Below are positions 11,691 through 23,694 of a stretch of 64,000 nt of DNA, piece after piece (within the stretch, counting starts at the first letter, position 1; every line of letters begins with the position of its first letter). The DNA comes from Amylostereum areolatum (lineage: Eukaryota; Basidiomycota; Agaricomycetes; Russulales; Stereaceae). A program made the translations under genes and the position numbers. The DNA lies in contig SAXG01000012.1 in the NCBI GenBank assembly GCA_012932865.1, positions 62,001 through 126,000 on the forward strand, read 5' to 3'. The notes beneath the pieces were generated by a model, which saw only the letters and a list, made by a program, of their open reading frames with translations, ran no database searches and was not told the origin of the DNA.

Positions 11691-14600
11691 CTATGAGCTG
11701 GTCGACTTCTTGCGCTTTTTGCCCGCGACGACGGGCGTGGTGTGTGCAGCCGTGACTGACGGTGTGCTTTCTGGTGACGGGTAGCTAGTTCGTAGCTCTG
11801 TATCCGCCTTGCCGTTGCGTTGAGGACGAGTGGATGGTGTTATACTATTTGAACGACCGTTTGGAATATTGATGCCGTTTGTCCCATTCGAGTTATGAAT
11901 TTGAGAAGGTGTTCGAATAACAGAAGGCTGAAACGGATGGGGCGCTGGATAGTCAAGGAGAAGAAATTAGCCTCGTGCCAACAACACAATGTACCGATGT
12001 ACTCACATTTGACGGCCACCTGCCTAAACAAATGAATGAAGGTGTCCATCTCCTGGTCATCAATGATACGGTCCGGCTCCGCGACGTGAGGGTAGGGGAC
12101 CTCATCAAGTTCCATCGCATCCTCATCACCGCCACTATCGTCTTCAGGCCGGATTGAAACGGAGACTTCATCCACTGGTCGTGATTGGAGGAATGAGCCC
12201 ACGAGAGTGTCGTAAAAGGTGTCGAGCGAAGGTAGAAGATATGCCGGTACGCCAAAGATGGTGGATATATCTTTGTTTTCCCTTGACTGAGAAGTAGACA
12301 GGAGCGATGCGGAGAGGGGTTGATGAGAAACATTGGCGAAGGCGGATTTTCCAAATATATCTTGGAACAGGCTCGGCTGCTGGCGAGCGTTTGCATCACT
12401 GCCCAACTTGGCCTGCGATGCTGATGATTGGCTCGCAGGACTTGCATTGTCACCGAAGAGAACCACACTCCAGGCTTCTGTAATTCCGACCAGGCTGAAA
12501 GCGCCCTCGACAGGTTTGGATGAAGGGAACCATATTGCGGCCCGTAGGCGGAAAGGCAGGGTCCATGTTTGACGGGGACGAGAGGAAGCGGAAGTGAATG
12601 TCGATATACGCGTGGGTCGCGATGCAGAACCCGAGGGTACGTCGACATGTTGAAAGACCGCCAGCAGCTCGGACTGAGGATGGGAAATGGCCGAATCGAT
12701 AGCGAGATCGCTGTGGTGATGCCAGTGAACTGACATATTTACGTTAATAGGTGCCCTCGATAAATGAAACAGTAAGAACGGACCTGAGTGAGTAACGAGA
12801 TTCCACAAGACGACATCATGCTTGCCAACGGCAGCAAAGTATCGACCGCTGTCCCCAACAAATTGACTAGAGAGTACTTCGGCGCAAGCTTCTGGGGCAG
12901 TAACGGCGTGTATAAGAGCACCTGTTGCCGGGTCATACAAGGCAACGTAAGGGCCGAACACCACCGCAAGTAGAGACCCATCAGGAGACCAGGACACATG
13001 CCTCGACGTCTCATCTCGAAACGTAAACACGGATCGTATCACCCAAGACACTGACGAATGAACCTCTTAAAGTGAGTCTAAATTGACGGACGTGCTAACG
13101 CGTACCTTCTGACGTGCCGCTCTTCTTATCTTTCAAAGAACGTAGTCTCCACGTTTTAACGTGGCCGTCTTCGCCTGAGGTAGCCAGCAACGATGTCCCA
13201 AATTCGCCTTCTTGGGGAGAAAATGCGATGGACGTGACCCGGTGCAGTCCATGGGGACGATCGATTCGAGTGTTCAGGGACCAAATTCCAGATGTCTCGT
13301 CCCATTGCCATAGCTTGAGATAGATTTCACTGCGGAAAGACTCGTCCCCCTGACGGGAGTCTATGGTAGCCATCCATTCTCCAGACAAGGATACGACGGC
13401 TTGTTCTACGCGTGCAGGCTCTAGAGGTTTTTCGTCCCGTCTTGACACGCGATTCGAAGGGGAGACTTCTAACTCTGAGAGAAGTTTTGATAATGACGGG
13501 GAATATGTCTGGAGGGATGAGGGATGAGACGAAGGAAGAACAAGTGTGGACGACGGCATATGGACGCCAAGAGGGAATGGGTGCAGATAATGGAGGGCGA
13601 GCGGTGGATATTGCGGGGTCTGCATAAATCGAGTCAGATGATGGGAGGTTTGACACTGACCGGAAGACGCACCCAATTTTATGCGAGAAAATGACCGAGA
13701 AATCTTCAGTCTTGACGACGAGATAAAAACATAGCTTGCATCCGCAAGACCTAGCAAGTACTCCTCTTCTCCGCTTCTTGATACCACCACGCTGGAAATA
13801 GGTGCCCCAACCCGAGGTACGAACTCTTTCTTTCCTGTGTGCAATTGCCAAATGACCAGAACGGATTCCTCCCCACCGCTAAGTAAGTAGGCGCCGTTTG
13901 GCGTAAACGCCAACGCCGAGACCGCATGTGAATGCCAGTGAAGGGTCGTTGTGGGCGCCCTTTTCTCTGCCTTCGTGGCCTGGGTCGCGATGGAGTCATT
14001 GAGACAATACCACAGACGGATGCTCCCCTTCGCGTCTCCCGTCGCAAAATACTCCTCCGAGGGGTGGAAAGTCAGACAAGTGAGAGCATCGGGTGATACA
14101 AACTTGGTGAAGCCGGCCTTCAGATTTGATGTCATTGCCACATACGCCTTATGACCACCAACAGCCACAAGCCATGAACCGCTGGGGGACACAGCCAGAC
14201 CGTGAGCGAGACGCGTCTTCCCGATGATCGTGACCTCGGCCGATTTTTGCAACTCCTGAGATGCCGTAGCAGAGGTTGGCTTCGTGGACACGCGCATAAC
14301 GACACCGTTATCGTCCGGTCCGGAGGCTGCAAAGATCAATGAGATAGCCAACTCTTTCCTTACCAGCTAAAACTCACCTAAGCTTTTTTTCTTACTTGGT
14401 CGGGAAACGGACAGGAAGAGGTAGTCTTTGAAATTCTCGTGCACGGCAATATGGTGAATTGGCTGCTCGATGTCAAGGGTTTGCAGAAGTTCTGCGTCCA
14501 GAAAATCCCAGATTTTGACACGTCCATCCAACGAGCCGGTGATCAGCTGAAACGCGTTATGGGGGTTCAAGGTGGCAGAAGTAATCAAGTCTGAGTGGTG

Positions 14601-15030
14601 GGCTTTTTGGGTACCGTTTGACAGGGTAGAGACAACATGGACCTGTCGCTGTAGAGTAGATCTTGACAGAAGGACCCGATGATGGAGAAAAAGTAGCTGC
14701 AATGTAATCGTCAACTGAATGCAGTTAGCAAATGTAGTAGAAGGGAACGCACCTTCCATCCCTCGTAAACAACGGTGGATGCCTACTTGCGGCCGCGTCT
14801 GTAATAGACAGCCATGGCCATGCCTCCTCTTGTTCGGCACTACTCGATGTGCTTGCCTTTGCATTGCTTGTCCCGCTGCCCTCCTGTTGCCCTCCTACTC
14901 CAGTTTGTCCTACTGCACGCCCTTTACCCTTGTCGCGCTTTCGTGCTTTCGTTGTTTTCTCAGGACTTGATGGAAGAGGAAAGTCCTGGGGCTGTCGTTG
15001 AGCGAGATTTTTGGGCTTGGACGCTGCCAT
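11691..15030 (-). CDS. UTP17: U3 snoRNP / small-subunit processome protein Utp17 (Nan1, WDR75)
   Basis: WD40-repeat subunit of the t-UTP complex, which binds nascent pre-rRNA and supports its transcription and early 18S processing in the nucleolus. Recognisable blocks are a Lys-rich N-terminus; LDGRVKIWDFLDAELLQTL; HGLAVSPSGSWLVAVGG; FHPSEEYFATGDAKGSIRLW; VSALAFTPNGAYLLSGGEES; the WDR75-type block RPHGLHRVTSIAFSPQ followed by TSGEDGHVKTWRLR; and HVSWSPDGSLLAVVFGPYVA starting the second propeller. The C-terminus is a basic tail ending AGKKRKKSTSS, like a nuclear/nucleolar signal, with the stop at 11691-11693. I chose the ATG at 15030 (MAASKPKN) over an in-frame ATG at 15087 because of its context. 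Introns interrupt the gene, including one near 13050-13095. The stop lies 97 bases from the repeat copy. Confidence 0.88.
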
Positions 15031-15373
15031 TGCAGGCGTCGAAAACAGTGGAGGAAACACTTGCAGCCCGAAAAAAGTTACCACCAACTTTCTCGGTTAT
15101 GTCAGCAAGCGCTGGCGGGCCGATAACTGCCGATACCCTCCCTTTCTCACCAAGTACTTACATATGTGAACGTTGAAGCTAGAAGCTAGAAGTCGTGCCA
15201 CTGCTAAGACTCGAAAACGTATATACCTCCATTGCAGAATAACAGCAGAAAATCCAAAGTGTGGCGAAATAGTAGACTAGATATGAAATAAGATACTGGG
15301 TTGTGTGATACAGATGAAAATCGTGAAGGATACAATATGGCGACTCGCCGAACAGCTGCTCACCCCCATTTAC
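15031..15373. other. Intergenic, nothing recognised
   Basis: Upstream of UTP17 and downstream of the methyltransferase, both on the minus strand. A-rich with only short ORFs. Confidence 0.4.
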
Positions 15374-17617
15374 TTATGTGTCCATGGTATCCTGCTCATC
15401 ATCCGCGAAGACATCACCATCTGCCTCCTTGAATCCGACAAATACACGCAGAATTCTGCTAGGGACATCATAGTCATACTCCCGGTTTGAGGCACGAGCA
15501 TCTATGATCGCCCGTCGTATTCTCTCTTCTTCGAGCATTTCCGACTTGAGTAGGCGGCTCACGTTTCGGGTACTCGAACCCAAGCTCAGTCAGCGAGTAC
15601 CAGAACGCAACTCGAGCGCGGATGTCACTGGACAATTCTTGCTTGAGTGACGATAAATATATACCAGGAAAAACAACGTACGACTCAAACCGGTCGAATA
15701 ACTCCTCAAAGCGAAGCCTGTCGTCCATTTCCCATCGAACCTCGAGGGCTCTTCGCTCCTCCAAAGGTAGGTCCTCGAGATCGCTGGAATCCTGTGAACC
15801 TCTTGGGCGCCCATCCCAGCTTCAACAAACGCTCTTTTTGACCGGGCGTTGTTTGAAGAGTAAGCAACTCTTCCCACATGGCCTCTCTACAACCCAGCAC
15901 TCCCAGGTAGGAGTGATACAGAATGAGGGCACGCGTTCTGTCGTTGAGTGGAATGGTCTTTTTGGGAAAGGGGCCAGGAGGCTTGGGTGGACTCGTTGCC
16001 TGGTACAAGCCTTCCTACTGTCATCCAAAGTTCAGAGCTTGACAACGGCTGAACGGTCCCGACAGGCCGGGGTAAGGGCATCCGCTACAGTGGCTGATTC
16101 ATGAGTCGAGTCTGTCGCCAGGGAATAGGTATCATTGGGATCGTTGTCGGATGTAAAGGAGAGGGAACGGGAGATATCGCTGGTGGTGGCGGTGGACGAC
16201 CGTCTGGAGGACGATCGCGTTGAAGGTCTCGTCGAGAGGGACGGTTCACGTTGTAGCGAGGAACCCGACGACGACCCTAGTGTACCACTCGTATGGGGTC
16301 CCTCGGGCAGCGGCGGAAGGGGTGCAAGATACGGCATGCCGCAAAGGATGGGCGGCCCGTGGTAATACCGCGAGAAGATAGCATAGTACACAGGGAGAAC
16401 GGCTGGTCTGAAGTGTAAGCTCGTATTTCCTTCGCAATGAAGCAAGCGGGCGCACCGGTGGGTTTCATGTTGATAAAACGACTCGAGTGCACAGACTCGA
16501 AGAGCATCTCCAATATGACATGGTCATGCTCAGAGTTAGGTGAAGAATTGCCAGAATCTTCTGCTCCTATTACATGCGGGCCATCTGGAGGCTGGCCGTT
16601 TGCTTTTGCCTGAGGCTTACGTAGAGAGTCCGTGAACCAGCGAGGAATGATAGGAAATATGATGTCTGGTCAACATTGTCAATACATAACGTGGCATAGC
16701 ACACCTAAACTCGTACCCTCTTCCGAATGTTCCACAAAGCCGTCTGGTTCGAGCACGCGGTTGATCTCCTGAAAAATCGCGCTGTTTAGCGCAGGTCCGG
16801 TTTGGGGAAAGTGGTACATGCCTACCTCAAAAAGTGCGATCCACTGAAGAAATTCTTCAGTAGAATGTATAATGATGTGAGCTCAAACTGACCTTGTTTT
16901 CGGGTACACCTCGACCAATGTTTACTATGTGAACATGATCGAAGGAGTTGTCGTCAAATGGGAGGCGCTGCGATAGGCTTAACATAACTCAGCACATGGC
17001 ACAGGAAAAGAACATGGCTGACGACTGACAAATTGCCATGTTGCCAGGTAATACGACGAGCCACAGAGGGTTCCAGGTATGACAGAGGTACTTGTATATT
17101 GACAAGGTCGAACCCTACGAACTCTGACTTGGTCCACAGACGAGCTGAATTCACAGTCCACGCTCCAACCTGAGGGCAATATATGAGATGAATGATGCAC
17201 AACGGCACTTGCGGACGCACCCCGCAGCCAAGGTCCAACACCCGTTCCGGCGCCCGGCCCTCTGTACTCATTATTGTCGGCGATGATACGAGCGATGTTC
17301 TGAACGTTTGATGTATAGCATCCCTGTCAAGAACTAGTTCAGTCTGGGGTGGACAGTGGACGTATACGGGCCTATAGGGGCCTCCGTTGGTGTACTCACC
17401 GGTCTAGTATATCTTTGTCGTACGAAAGGGTGTACGGTGCCTTCGTCGATCCGTAACTGTGGTGTCTTCTACCGTACTTTTCGATGAACTGGTCCTCCTT
17501 TGGCCTGCGATTGGGGCGTTGACTATCGAAGGATGTGACGCCGGCAGTTGGCGACAATGACAATGTACTAAGGCGGGGCTCCACAACGTCGGAACTACCA
17601 GCATGAGGGCGAGACAT
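15374..17617 (-). CDS. Class I SAM-dependent methyltransferase, fungal type (two frame breaks)
   Basis: Starts MSRPHAGSSDVVE at 17617. After a Ser-rich leader comes a conserved segment (KYGRRHHSYGSTKAPYTLSY), then SAM-binding motif I (VLDLGCG), an acidic motif II (SEFVGFDLVNI), a post-motif near INRVLEPDGFVEHSEE, and a C-terminal fungal extension (DIIFPIIPRWFTDSL, FESVHSSRFINMKP, YYAIFSRYYHGPPILCG). Ser/Thr-rich linkers and the charged end EMLEEERIRRAII follow. At least five introns. Two places in the last exons need a one-base correction to stay in frame: near 15560-15570 and near 15798-15820. They look like sequence errors or fresh mutations because both flanking frames read as protein. The substrate is unknown; it belongs to the broad family that also contains LaeA-like regulators. 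Confidence 0.7.
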
Positions 17618-18099
17618 AAACGGGAGGATGGATGCTAGGAGAGGAACGGGGCCGAGAGGGGGGTGCCGGAAGAGGAATGCTAGGAAGAGATCTTTCAGGG
17701 CGTCAAGTGGGTTGACCCTGGGAAGGTATTGCAGTCGTGGCGCCTCAATTGGTGAGAAAGCGAAGCATAGAGCGGGATGAAAGCGTAGCGCTGACCATGA
17801 TGACGAGCAAAGATTAAAAGAATGCCGTTGCCGTCGCCCCCGTCGTCCTCACCAGTTCCGACAACCCGGCCCGTGGCCCCAAGTCTACGTTCCCCCGGAA
17901 ATTGCAAATGACCAGGCACAGTACACACTCTCAGATCTCAACGATCTCAACAGTGAGCGTCTTCTGCTGATACCAGTATGTACGATCATTCATAAATCAC
18001 AATGTATAGTAGGCGGCGATGGCGAAGCGTAAAGCGGCCAAGGTACCTCCACCTGTTCTTCATGTGTTTAGATGAATGTTACTATCAGAAACTTCGAAA
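17618..18099. other. Intergenic; promoter side of the methyltransferase
   Basis: Upstream of the methyltransferase start and downstream of the oxidoreductase stop. No convincing coding sequence; short ORFs lack family resemblance. Confidence 0.4.
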
Positions 18100-19588
18100 T
18101 CAGAGGACAACCTGTCCAGCAGGCAACGGCAGCCGTATAAGTACCGGATTCATATTCCAACTTGAAGCTCGGGTCGTGTGCATGGGAGGTTGAATTATCG
18201 TTTGAAAGCTGTTCAGAATCCCTGAAAGTACACTATATCGTAGGGGGGTATACCACAAATGATAGAAGACGGATACAAAAAGAGAGAGAACGAGCAGTCG
18301 AATTACGACTGATTGAAAGGACTTCCGAACCATGGGAACCATCAACGATTTACCCTTGACCATGCTGGCGAACCAATTGCCCAAGACGAAGCCTCCCAGC
18401 ATGCCGATATATCCCGGCACCGTACGCCTGTAAGCTACGAGCTCATGAGTATGTAAAAAGGTATCAGGAGAAGAACGATGCGTACTTTGCCAGTTCGTGA
18501 TGATGATGAGCTTCGGGGCTCCCAGTATACTCTTTGCTCGGCGTGACACCTTTAAGGTATGCCAGTACATTCGCAGCGACGATCTCCCCGTGCTTCTGGT
18601 ATTTCGCGAGCTGCTTCTGCTCGTCCCAGTCAATGGCGTCACCCAAGGCAAATATTTCCGGGTGGCCCTTGAGTTGAAGTGTAGGTTTGACCCGAATCTG
18701 CCCACGTTCGTTCAGAACCTCAGACCCGAGCGATGCGAGGAACTCAGTTGCCGGTCGATTGCCAACCGTAGGAATCTGGCGGAACTTGAGCAACTAGAAT
18801 GACGAGTAAAATGGAGACCGCGCTTACAACTAAGTCGCCTTCAAGCTTCTTTCCGTTTCGGGTTACAACCGGTACCACGTCGAAGTTATCGACATAGTCG
18901 CTGAACACGATCTGGACGTCACGCGGGCGTAAAGTCCTTCTCTATCCGCTTCCTGAATTTGTTAGGGTATGCCTTGTTAAGGAGCTGTGAGTCGGCGTGG
19001 ACAAGGGTAACCTTCTTGTCAGGATAAGCGTCCTTCAGTTCGCCAGCGAGCTCTATACGATGTAGTGACTCGTGAGCAACGGGGACTGAAGAAGAGTGCC
19101 ATGACGAACCGATCCCCACGGCACCACCCCCTGCAAGCACAACACCCTTGGCGCTACCGAATTTGCCTCGCCATTCCTTAAGGTGCGCCTGGATTCCTTC
19201 GCGAGTGTCGGGGAAATCGACAGGTCCTGGCCAGTGAGAGCCGGGCTGCAAGCACGAGGACGTCGTACGGGACTGCGCTCTCCGTTCTCGAGGACCACTA
19301 CGCCCCCCTTGCCCTTCCTTCGCGTCTACACTGACGACGCGACCGACTTTGATGGTAGCGTTGCCCTTCGGAAAGGCTTTGTCGTAGCTGATCAGGGCAG
19401 TCTCTTCCAAGTTGCCCTCGCTTGTCGTCAACATCCGTAGTGCTGCCGGTAGGAGAACAAAGAAAGGACGGGCGGTGACAACGGTCAAAGTCTGCGAGTT
19501 GGAGTCGAGCTTCTGGGACAAGCCCTGTGCGACCGCAATGCCAGGCTCCTCCGCCACCGACGACGATGATGTTTTGCTTAGCGGACAT
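18100..19588 (-). CDS. FSP1/AIFM2-like NAD(P)H:quinone oxidoreductase with several frame breaks
   Basis: FAD-dependent pyridine-nucleotide oxidoreductase of the AIF/AMID (FSP1) family, which in relatives reduces quinones at membranes or acts in cell-death pathways. Starts MSAKQNIIVVGGGGA, the FAD Rossmann loop. Then come the second nucleotide loop VVLAGGGAVGI + ELAGE across an intron, the FAD-contact block GHPEIFALGDAIDW, and C-terminal GYIGMLGGFVLGNWFA. To read these as one protein, six one-base insertions must be skipped: near 19543, in a six-C run at 19303-19308, near 19270, near 19244, near 18927 and near 18515. Most sit at runs of three or more G/C. Each intervening frame is conserved-looking, which argues against long decay. 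The true C-terminus is uncertain. Annotate as a gene with probable sequence errors or a very young pseudogene. Confidence 0.65.
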
Positions 19589-20261
19589 TGTATGGGGCTA
19601 GGAGGTTTGAAGAGGGAGGAATATATGTGTGGGAAGTGAGGCGACATTGGGCGAGCATGGCGTTTTTATACGCGCGTGTGGCTGAGAAAGAAACAGTAAA
19701 GTGTCTGACACGCGCGCACAGCGCAACTTCAATCGAGCTGAATTGTATTACAAAGTTGCTGCTGATGCCGCACTGACAGTGATAGACAGTGACACATCTC
19801 TTCCACCAAGGCTGCCTTCTCGCAATTGACTTGAAAGGGCCGATCAACAGGTCTCACCGGTCACTTCTTACCTCTCCTACGATTCTAACATGTCGTGGGA
19901 GACTGGGAGTAGCTATACGGTCTGGGAAGCAAACTTTGAAGAAGAAGTCGGTCAAGTCACGGTCACGTGGCTTACATTGGGATCGAGGCTGGGCGCATCA
20001 TTGAGACAGAGCGGCCCGAATCATGAGTAATTGAGAAGCCGTAAGCAAAAGATCGTGGTAAGTTGTCCGACTCATTTGCACTGCAGAGGGCGTCGGTCAT
20101 TCGTGTCATCGTCGTTCAGTGCCACAGTTCACTGGACCCCAACTTCCAAGTGACTGGAGAAGAATGACCAAAATGATGCACTTGCTTACGTAGATGCTTC
20201 CCACGCATCTCTCTGACCACGATGACGCCGCGGTTCTCATGCAATCCATTACATCGATCTT
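19589..20261. promoter_or_regulatory. Divergent promoter region (FSP1-like / GNL1)
   Basis: 673 bases between two divergent starts. A CACGTG palindrome, the site bound by bHLH factors in fungi, is at 19964-19969, about 295 bases before the GNL1 ATG. No other element recognised. Confidence 0.35.
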
Positions 20262-22472
20262 ATGCCTCGCAAAAAACCCGCCTCATCCAAACAACGCAAG
20301 GCGGAGCTACAGACAAAGCGTGCCATCAAGAGAGGCGACCTTGAACCGGAGGCTCTACCTTCCAAGGATCCCAAGTCTCGCAACCGCCATTCAGGTCGAT
20401 CTCTTGAATCAGATGCTGGACGTCCAGGACCCTCTCCCCAAGCCGCTTCTATCGGTCGTCTCCAATCTACCTTTGTAAAACTTTCTGCATCGCTCCTGGA
20501 GAAAAGCAAAATATCCGCTTCTCGGATCCCTCTACAACGTCCCATTTCTCCCTCTGTCGCGATTTGGCCGTTAACAAGTGGAAGGATCGCCCCGGAACGG
20601 GAGGCGGAGATGAGCGGGACGATGACTTGTATGAGGCGACCCAAATGGCGATATGAGATGTCCAAGAAAGAGGTGGAGAAGAACGAAGAAGGTATGTTCA
20701 CCAAGTGGCTTGCGGTCAACGACAAGCTGGTGGAGGATTGGGTGACCCTGGGCGAGGAAGAGCGGGAGGCTTCACGGGCAGGTGAGGATCTTCGTGCATC
20801 CGAAGAAGAGTCGGTGCCTCTTTCTCCGACGATTTACGAGCGTAACATCGAAGTTTGGAGACAATTGTACGTTAACGTTGCACGCAATGCCCATTCCAGT
20901 TTCACTCTATTTCGCATGCAACTCAGATGGCGTGTGACCGAACTCTCTCAAATCATTCTTGTTCTCCTCGATTCCCGATGTCCCCTACTTCACTTCCCTC
21001 CTTCGCTTTCAAACTACCTGTCTTCGCCAAACTACCGCCTCATCCTTGTCCTCACCAAAGTCGACTTGTCCGGATCCGAACGCGCGGAAGCTTGGGCAGC
21101 GTATCTTGCCGATCGTTATCCGGGCGCGAAGGTGGTCATGGTGGAGTCTTACATCCCGAAAACAACAGTGGCAACCGAGCGCAACCGCAGATACGAACCT
21201 TACATCCCACAGACGTTCAAAGAAAGACTTGTTGCAGCACTCAGGGAGGCGCACGAGGACATGTTACTTCCTCCGAAACACATCAGGGACGACGCGGAGA
21301 AAGCCTATCGTTGGCAACCTAGAGTCAAACGAGATATCAACTGGGAAGCCCTCCTTCACTCAGGTCCTCAGACTCATATTTCGCAGCCCGGATTGAAAGG
21401 CAAGGAAAAGGAACCCGATCACCCCGACGGTGAAGACGACGAGCTGCACGAGCCAAATTACTTGACCATCGGCTTCATTGGTACGTTTCATCTTCTTGAC
21501 TGTCACAACACTCTGAGTCTCATCCCCAGCCTTGTAGGTCAGCCGAATGTGGGAAAGTCCTCTCTTCTCAATGCACTTTTCGGAACGACGAGAGTCAGAG
21601 CCTCAAAAACACCGGGAAAGGTCTCTATGATGAATTTTATTGTATGCTCAGTCGCTCATACTGGTGTTAGACAAAGCATTTCCAGACACTCTTCTGGACC
21701 TCAGAGATTCGTCTAGTGGACTGTCCAGGACTCGTGCTACCCTCGCTCGTTCCTCTTGAACTCCAAGTACTCGGCGGAGTTCTCCCCATCGCGCGAATGC
21801 CAGCCATACCCCTTTGCATATCCTATGCGGCGCAGCTCATCCCGCTCGAGCGTGTCCTCGACCTGACGCGTCCGTCAACGTCACCCCCTGCAGCAGAAGA
21901 CAAACGGACATGGCGTGAAGGTACGCGACGGCGCGACGGAGATAAACCGCCTTCGTGGACGGCGATGGACGTCCTGACGGCGTATGCCGATAAGAAAAGG
22001 TGGGTAACAGCAAAGGCGGGAAGGCCGGATGTGAACAGGGCTGGGAATGCAAGTACGTTGTGTCGATACATTTTCAGGATCGGTCAAACCAGGTTGACCG
22101 TTCCTCGCTTGTCAAGTTCTCAGGGCTCTGGCTGAAGGGAAGATTTGCTGGGCATTCTGGCCGCCGAACTGCGAACCCTCAACGACAGACACTGGTGGGA
22201 ACGGGATTTGGATTCCTTCCGAGGCCTCCGACGATTTGGAGGAAGTTGATACCGAGAACGAAAAGGGAGGCGACAAGACCGACATATCTGAAGGGGAATC
22301 AGAAGAGGGAACCGTCCCAGAAGACCATGAGTTGGAGAATGAGGATTTTCCCGGTGTCGGTGGGGGTAGCGACGAGATCACAATAAGGCAAGGTGGTGGT
22401 AGATTCGGTCTTCTTCAGCTGGAAGACGATGAGGGAGAGGAAGAGGAAGAGGAAAAGGAAGAGGAAGAGTGA
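20262..22472 (+). CDS. GNL1: Circularly permuted GTPase, GNL1 family
   Basis: Starts MPRKKPASSKQRKAELQ, the signature N-terminus of GNL1-type MMR1/HSR1 GTPases, relatives of ribosome-assembly GTPases such as LSG1 and NOG2. The G motifs are in permuted order: LTKVDL (G4) first, then the P-loop GQPNVGKSS (G1), then DCPGL (G3). Other family blocks are RRPKWRYEMSKKEVE, WRQLWRVTE across an intron, and LLDSRCPLLHFPPSL. Introns are inferred near 20871-20927, 21481-21538, 21620-21673 and 22052-22117; each rejoins conserved sequence without a frame correction. The C-terminus is acidic and ends in a nearly pure glutamate run (EEEEEEKEEEE). Role is probably in ribosome biogenesis, by family; human GNL1 is poorly defined. 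Confidence 0.88.
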
Positions 22473-22580
22473 ACAGTCTGCGATTTGTACATGTACTTGC
22501 GGCAGATAACACTTATTTCGGAGCAAAGAGAACCGGCGGTCCGCGCGGTTCCCCAAACCCTCTTCCCTTTTCTCCTGACA

Positions 22581-23694
22581 ATGCTCTCCTGGTTCCAGCG
22601 CACGTCGTCGCACAATGGCCCCCGCGAACCGTCTTCAAATCTAGTCGAAGACCAACCTCTTGACAAACGTTCTGCAAAAAACTCCGACAATGGTCTCCTC
22701 CTTCCTCGGCTGCCGTCCTCTCCCGTTGTTCCTATCCTTACTCGTACTCCCAGTCCTATCCCAGTCGCCACACCACCCGAACCGGAGCCTCAACGTCGCG
22801 CCATCACAGCTGCTTTGAGCACCCCACACGATGCCGTGCTCGCTGAGCTACGGGGGCATCACCCCGCATATGACGTTTCAGCTCACATCGACACCTCCGC
22901 TTCCGCGCGCGGTCTGGGCGGGCGTTCGAACGATACTCTTCCCACCGCCTCATCGGTTGGGAACTTCCAAGATAAGATTTTCGACCCCTTTACCGGCGCT
23001 TCGATGGGCGTCGCAACCGCACGCCACAACAGGGACGAACTCTGGACCCATCTCGCTCGCGTTCGTGCGCTGCAGGCGGATATCGCCGGTATGCATGTCA
23101 CGATGGAAGGTATTGGGCTAGGGGAAACCGGCATGCGCTCTCGAGGGGCCCGTGCGCGCACTCGGAGCGGGAACGTGGGCGAGAGGCTGGACTTCGACGG
23201 GAGCGACAGCGCTTACGGGAAAGAAGGCGCTGAGAAGATTGACGAAGAGGAGGAGCGGCGAAGAATCGAGCGGGAACGCGAGTTCGACATGGCGGAGAAG
23301 AGGTTCGACCGCCGCAAGGAAGAGATAGACAAGATTATGGGCAAGGTATATGGTGCTTTGCCTGTGACATTGGAGGCGGTTATTGATGCCACGTATACAG
23401 ATCAGCGACCTCTCGCATGCATTAGCGACGTTCCACGCCCTCGACACGCCTGCTGTCGAACTGGCTTCGCGGGCAAACACGTTCTCCACTCTGTCCACAC
23501 CCATCACCGCATCGCCCATGCCGAGGTCCGCAAACTCGACGGGTCTAAATCACTTTGGACCATCTCGCCAGGACACCGCGCACGACGATATATTTTCCGA
23601 GAGCCCGGCGAGCGGACTGTTTTCCTTGCCGTCGATAGACGACGCTAGTCAGGATCGCAGACTGCCGTCTTCAGGTCTCTCCGGCTTGACATGA
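22581..23694 (+). CDS. Conserved-looking protein of unknown function with charged coiled coil
   Basis: I do not recognise the family. The ATG at 22581 (MLSWFQRTSS) is preferred to one at 22485 because the upstream gene stops at 22472. The first 110 residues are Pro/Ser-rich. A more ordered segment follows (DKIFDPFTGASMGV, then HLARVRALQADIAGMHVTME), then a charged helix (EEEERRRIEREREFDMAEKR) predicted to coil. An intron at 23346-23400 joins KIMGK to ISDLSHALATFHALDTPAVE. The tail is Ser-rich. No signal peptide, membrane segment or catalytic motif. It starts 109 bases after GNL1 on the same strand. Confidence 0.65.

Noticed and set aside
15031..15087. Upstream in-frame ATG (15087) as the UTP17 start
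   Set aside because: It adds a hydrophobic leader unlike this nucleolar protein, while the ATG at 15030 starts a Lys-rich sequence as expected.
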